Shown in pieces: positions 60,761 through 64,000 of a DNA stretch of 64,000 bases (the first letter of the stretch is position 1; every line of letters starts with the position of its first letter). Source of the DNA: Dimorphilus gyrociliatus (Eukaryota; Annelida; Polychaeta; Dinophilidae); contig CAJFCJ010000008.1 of NCBI GenBank assembly GCA_904063045.1, positions 930,001-994,000 on the forward strand. Reading direction: 5' to 3'. The translations under genes and the position numbers were made by a program. Under the pieces are notes generated by a model. That model was not told the DNA's origin, searched no databases, and was given only the letters and a program-made list of their open reading frames with translations.

Positions 60761-62330
60761 CTATGAAGCTGTTCGATGAAAACAATGCGTAAGAGTTATT
60801 GCCTGATACACGTTAAATTCATAGTTATCTCTATGCTAACAATACCACATAAAAAATAAATGATAATTTTAGATAACAAAAAAAATACTTCTGGTATTTT
60901 TCAAATGTAAACAAATCTTTCAAATTCTTTGAGCTTATTTTCAAATAGTTACCTTAACAGATTTCCTAGTATTTCGACGGCACGTTTTTGTTTTTCTTCG
61001 CTCATTCTCATTGATGTGAAAACTTGCGGTAGACTTGTAAATATTCTTAGAAAATGGATACAGCCGCATACAGTTGATGGAGCTTTTTTTTTACGTAGTT
61101 CTTCCAAATTTTCAGTGGAAATGAAATTGTGACTTTGAATATCATCTGTAGGAGATTTCTGGAAACGTTTCTTTGCTGATCGACGAGTTTCGCTTTTAAG
61201 AATACATGTCATTAGTCATTGTTGTTTTTCTTAAATAGAACATTCATGTTGATACAAACCGAACTTCTGAAACCGAAGGTGAAGGATCAACCTGATCAGA
61301 TATATAGGCTTCCCAATATGGTCTTTCATGCTTATAAAGTAAAGTATTTGAGAAAGTGTTATCGAAAATTATTCGAATTCCATTTAAAGATTCGAGGATA
61401 ATATCTTCAACCATATTTTTGGAACAGCTTTCCAGAAAAAGTGAAAATATTTGCAAAAGGTTCAGCTTAGCGGGTAGAGAGGCAACCTAAAAGAGAAAAA
61501 AGATAATGAAAACTTAACAATTTATAACTCAATATTTCAAATAGACTTACTTTTTTCTTTCGACTTATATTCGCAGAATCCTCTCTTAATTTTAATTTCA
61601 ATCTGGCAGGCATGTCGAACTTTAAAACTTTTGGAGTGATGGATTCCTTTTTGAAATCTTCAGTTGCTTGTTTTAAAGAAATTTGCTGTAATTAATAAGA
61701 TGATTTTAGAATTTTTGGTTCAATTATCAATTAATAAAATAACACCTGAGATTCCACAAAAGATCGATATAAATCATCAAAATCAACGGTTTCTTTTGAA
61801 GCTTCATTCTCAGAACTTTCACTTCCGCTATCATCTGACTCGAGTTTTGGCTTTTTGCCGAAATAGGTCTTTAAAATTTCATTAATCTTTCTCTTTCGCT
61901 TTCTATTGTTTTTTCTAATTAATAAAATAACTATATGATTCAGGCAATTCTAGGTCAAAAAAATTTTATCCATAATTACATTCGTATGGTCAATTCAAGT
62001 GTTTTTTTAAGCTTTTTGTTGTCTTCGTTAAATGGCAGAAGATGAGTTTCTGGTACTACACGGTCCCAGCTAAATACAAATGTATCTTTCAGAATTATGA
62101 ATATTCAAAATAAATTTTTACCTGTTATTCCAGCCTAGGAAGTGTACTTTATAACATTTTTTTTTCATAATGCTTCCAGCTGTGAAACATGAGAGAATCT
62201 GAAGAAAGCTCGAAATTAAAGTTTCCATTAAAAATTGAATGATCGTTCTAACCCTGGCTTCATAGAGAACCCTTGCTTTTGTGGGGTCAGGCTCAAAACA
62301 AAAAGCTTTTTGACCCTCAGCAAAGTCCAT
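60761..62330 (-). CDS. MSL3: MSL3 chromatin protein (chromo-barrel and MRG domains)
   Basis: Exons: 62253-62330, 62122-62198, 61980-62069, 61746-61914, 61551-61685, about 61310-61486, about 60953-61164, and a possible last exon 60761-60830. The chromo-barrel start FCFEPDPTKARVLYEAR matches human MSL3 (CFEPDPTKARVLYDAK), with VHFLGWNNRWDR following. An acidic/basic linker (NNRKRKRKINEI) leads to the MRG part: LKLKLREDSANISRKKKV, LESLNGIRIIFDNT, LLYKHERPYW and GCIHFLRIFTSLPQVF. MSL3 belongs to the MSL histone H4K16 acetyltransferase complex. The start and the first five introns are firm. The exon 6/7 junction is not: the frame closes soon after SDQVDPSPSVSE, and I chose the acceptor before AAATCTCCTACA. 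The 3' end reads LLR then TAA, or splices (TTAAG|GTAACT) to a short exon. The C-terminal MRG helices are shorter than usual either way. Confidence 0.8.
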
Positions 62331-62635
62331 GACAAACTCATATATAGAGTAGATTATATATAAGCAGAAGTTTAGTAATTTCTTTTACAACTAAAAGAAA
62401 TTATTTGTAAAAAAGAAAAAACGGTATAAATTCGTAACATTTAAGAACTTGATTTATTTTCGTATTATAGTCAATATTTTTAAGCTCATTAAAATGTTTA
62501 ATATAGCAATTTACAGATTTATTTTTCATTAATATAAAAATATTTCTATATTTATACGAAAAGGCTAAAATGTCTGTCCTGTAGTTGAAGTCTATAAACT
62601 TGGTAAAGCTGAACATTCGATTCTAATAAAATACA
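62331..62635. promoter_or_regulatory. divergent promoter of MSL3 and NDUFV1
   Basis: The 305-bp gap between the start codons holds both 5' ends. It is AT-rich with no recognisable motif beyond possible TATA-like stretches. No gene is seen. Confidence 0.4.
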
Positions 62636-64000
62636 ATGGCTAGCTTAGGAAAAGCCGGAGGTTTAGTGAGAATCCTGACAGGTTAGCGCACTACTTCTAT
62701 GCACGATATGATTACAAACTGTGACGCTAAAGTAATACTTTGAATACTGTTTTTGACCTTCGAAAACTACGTTTACAACATTGATTGTTTGAAATAATTT
62801 TTTGATATAATAGTCTTGCTAAAATCACTTCACAACTGTTTTTCAGGAAGTCTACCAAAATCTTCACCTGTTTTGACTTCTGTTCGATTTAATCAAACCG
62901 ATGCAAAGAAAGAAAAGGTAAATAATTTTAAATAAATCGGCTAAATAATAGATAATCATAATTGCTTACTATAGACCACCTTCGGCAACCTTAAAGATGA
63001 GGATAGAATTTTTACAAATCTTTATGGAAGACATGATTGGAGATTAAAAGGTGCAAAGTCCAGGGTAAGCAAACATTTTAATTAGAATTAACCTTTTTTA
63101 CTGATAATGATGTATTGTTTAATTTTTCAGGGCGACTGGTACAAAACAAGAGAAATTATGGACAAGGGAATTGAGTGGATCCAAAAAGAAATCACTACGT
63201 CTGGCCTAAGAGGAAGAGGAGGTGCCGGTTTCCCAACTGGAATGAAATGGAGTTTTATGAATCGTCCCGACGATGGAAGGTAATTCAGGATTTTCAATAA
63301 GAATTTAACTAGGCTTGCTATCAATAATTATTGAACGTGTTTTCTTAGGCCAAAATACTTAGTAGTGAATGCTGATGAAGGAGAACCAGGAACATGTAAA
63401 GATAGGGAAATAATGAGACATGATCCACATAAACTTATAGAAGGCTGTCTTATTGCTGGCAAAGCAATGGGAGCTAGAGCAGGTTGGTTAAGGAAATAAT
63501 GCTTTTACAATCCATAATTGTTTACGCATTCTAGCATATATTTATATTCGTGGCGAGTTCTATTATGAGGCATCGAACATGAATGCCGCAATTAAAGAGG
63601 CTTATGACGCTGGTCTCATCGGTAAAAATGCTTGTAATTCGGGCTATGACTTTGATGTTTACATGCATCGTGGAGCTGGAGCTTATATTTGTGGTGAAGA
63701 AACCGCCCTCATTGAGTCTTTAGAGGGAAAGCAAGGCAAGCCCCGTCTTAAGCCCCCCTTCCCTGCTGACGTCGGCGTTTTCGGTTGTCCTACCACTGTG
63801 AACAACGTTGAAACCATAGCTGTTGCTCCAACTATTTGCAGAAGAGGTGGAGAGTGGTTTGCTCAGTTTGGAAGGGATAGAAATAGGGGAACTAAGCTTT
63901 TTAATATATCTGGTCATGTGAATAATCCTTGTACCGTAGAAGAAGAAATGAGCGTACCTTTGAAAGACCTTATTGAAAGGCATGCTGGAGGAGTTAGAGG
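62636..64000 (+). CDS. NDUFV1: NADH dehydrogenase (ubiquinone) flavoprotein 1, partial (5' part)
   Basis: Exons 62636-62681, 62847-62917, 62975-63064, 63131-63279, 63349-63482 and 63535 onward, with the frame open at the window edge. About 318 of about 464 residues are present; the rest lies beyond 64000. The N-terminus is a mitochondrial presequence (basic, Ser/Leu-rich). The FMN/NADH fold shows [18 protein letters not shown] (about 94-111), [44 protein letters not shown] and [10 protein letters not shown], all hallmark motifs of the 51-kDa subunit that oxidises NADH in complex I. The 4Fe-4S cysteine motif (family C-terminal CxxCxxC) falls outside the window. The small first exon (46 nt) holds only the start of the presequence. 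Confidence 0.97.

Noticed and set aside
1-64000. tRNA, rRNA, CRISPR or insertion-sequence features
   Set aside because: I looked for tRNA B-box-like GTTCRA sequences with pairable arms, direct-repeat arrays and transposase frames, and saw none that held up. A covariance-model scan would be decisive.

Overview
This is nuclear DNA from an invertebrate animal with a compact, AT-rich genome. It holds 16 protein genes in 64 kb. Most introns are 40-60 bp with ordinary GT..AG ends, spacers between genes are often 100-600 bp, and (TA)n and (CT)n microsatellites are common. Every recognisable gene is a bilaterian-type nuclear gene (Emx, SGSM3, NUP153, CK1-alpha, ERI1, EPB41L4A, CHMP7, CREBL2, MSL3, NDUFV1). 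A miniature spiralian such as a dinophilid annelid would fit, but the species is inferred, not shown. I see no bacterial, viral or plasmid elements, CRISPR arrays, tRNAs or rRNAs. Exon coordinates were set by hand from splice sites, and reading-frame phase was checked across nearly all junctions. The exceptions are stated in the entries.

Layout. 1-3.6 kb: a coiled-coil protein gene (-). 3.6-15 kb: a gene-poor region around the homeobox gene Emx (-), whose second intron is unusually long for this genome and carries clustered transcription factor motifs. 15-23.5 kb, all +: SGSM3 (TBC-SH3-RUN), a short-chain dehydrogenase, and a C20orf27/ADISSP-like protein. 23.5-29 kb, both -: an unrecognised basic protein and a 1,479-residue protein ending in an ALMS motif. 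29.4-34.4 kb: NUP153 (+), divergent from the ALMS-motif gene. 35.4-37.4 kb: casein kinase I alpha (-), sharing an NRF1-like promoter with ERI1 (+, 38-39.2 kb). 39.5-43.7 kb: EPB41L4A-type FERM protein (+). 43.9-52.1 kb, three head-to-tail - genes: an intronless MFS transporter, a small secreted cysteine-rich protein, and a SEC14-spectrin-DH-PH RhoGEF with an alternative first exon. 52-56 kb: a second gene-poor stretch. 56-64 kb: sideroflexin (+), CHMP7 (-), CREBL2 (+), MSL3 (-) and the 5' part of NDUFV1 (+), arranged as tight divergent or convergent pairs.

The genes do not form one pathway. Most are housekeeping genes: nuclear pore, ESCRT-III and nuclear envelope repair, complex I, mitochondrial serine transport, histone-mRNA and small-RNA decay, centrosome. 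Emx is the one obvious developmental regulator and the only gene with large surrounding noncoding DNA. I found no clearly new biological system. The most informative leads are the Emx regulatory block, the alternative RhoGEF promoter, the alternative CK1-alpha C-terminus, the ALMS-motif protein, and two orphan genes (23483-24007 and 45881-46551).
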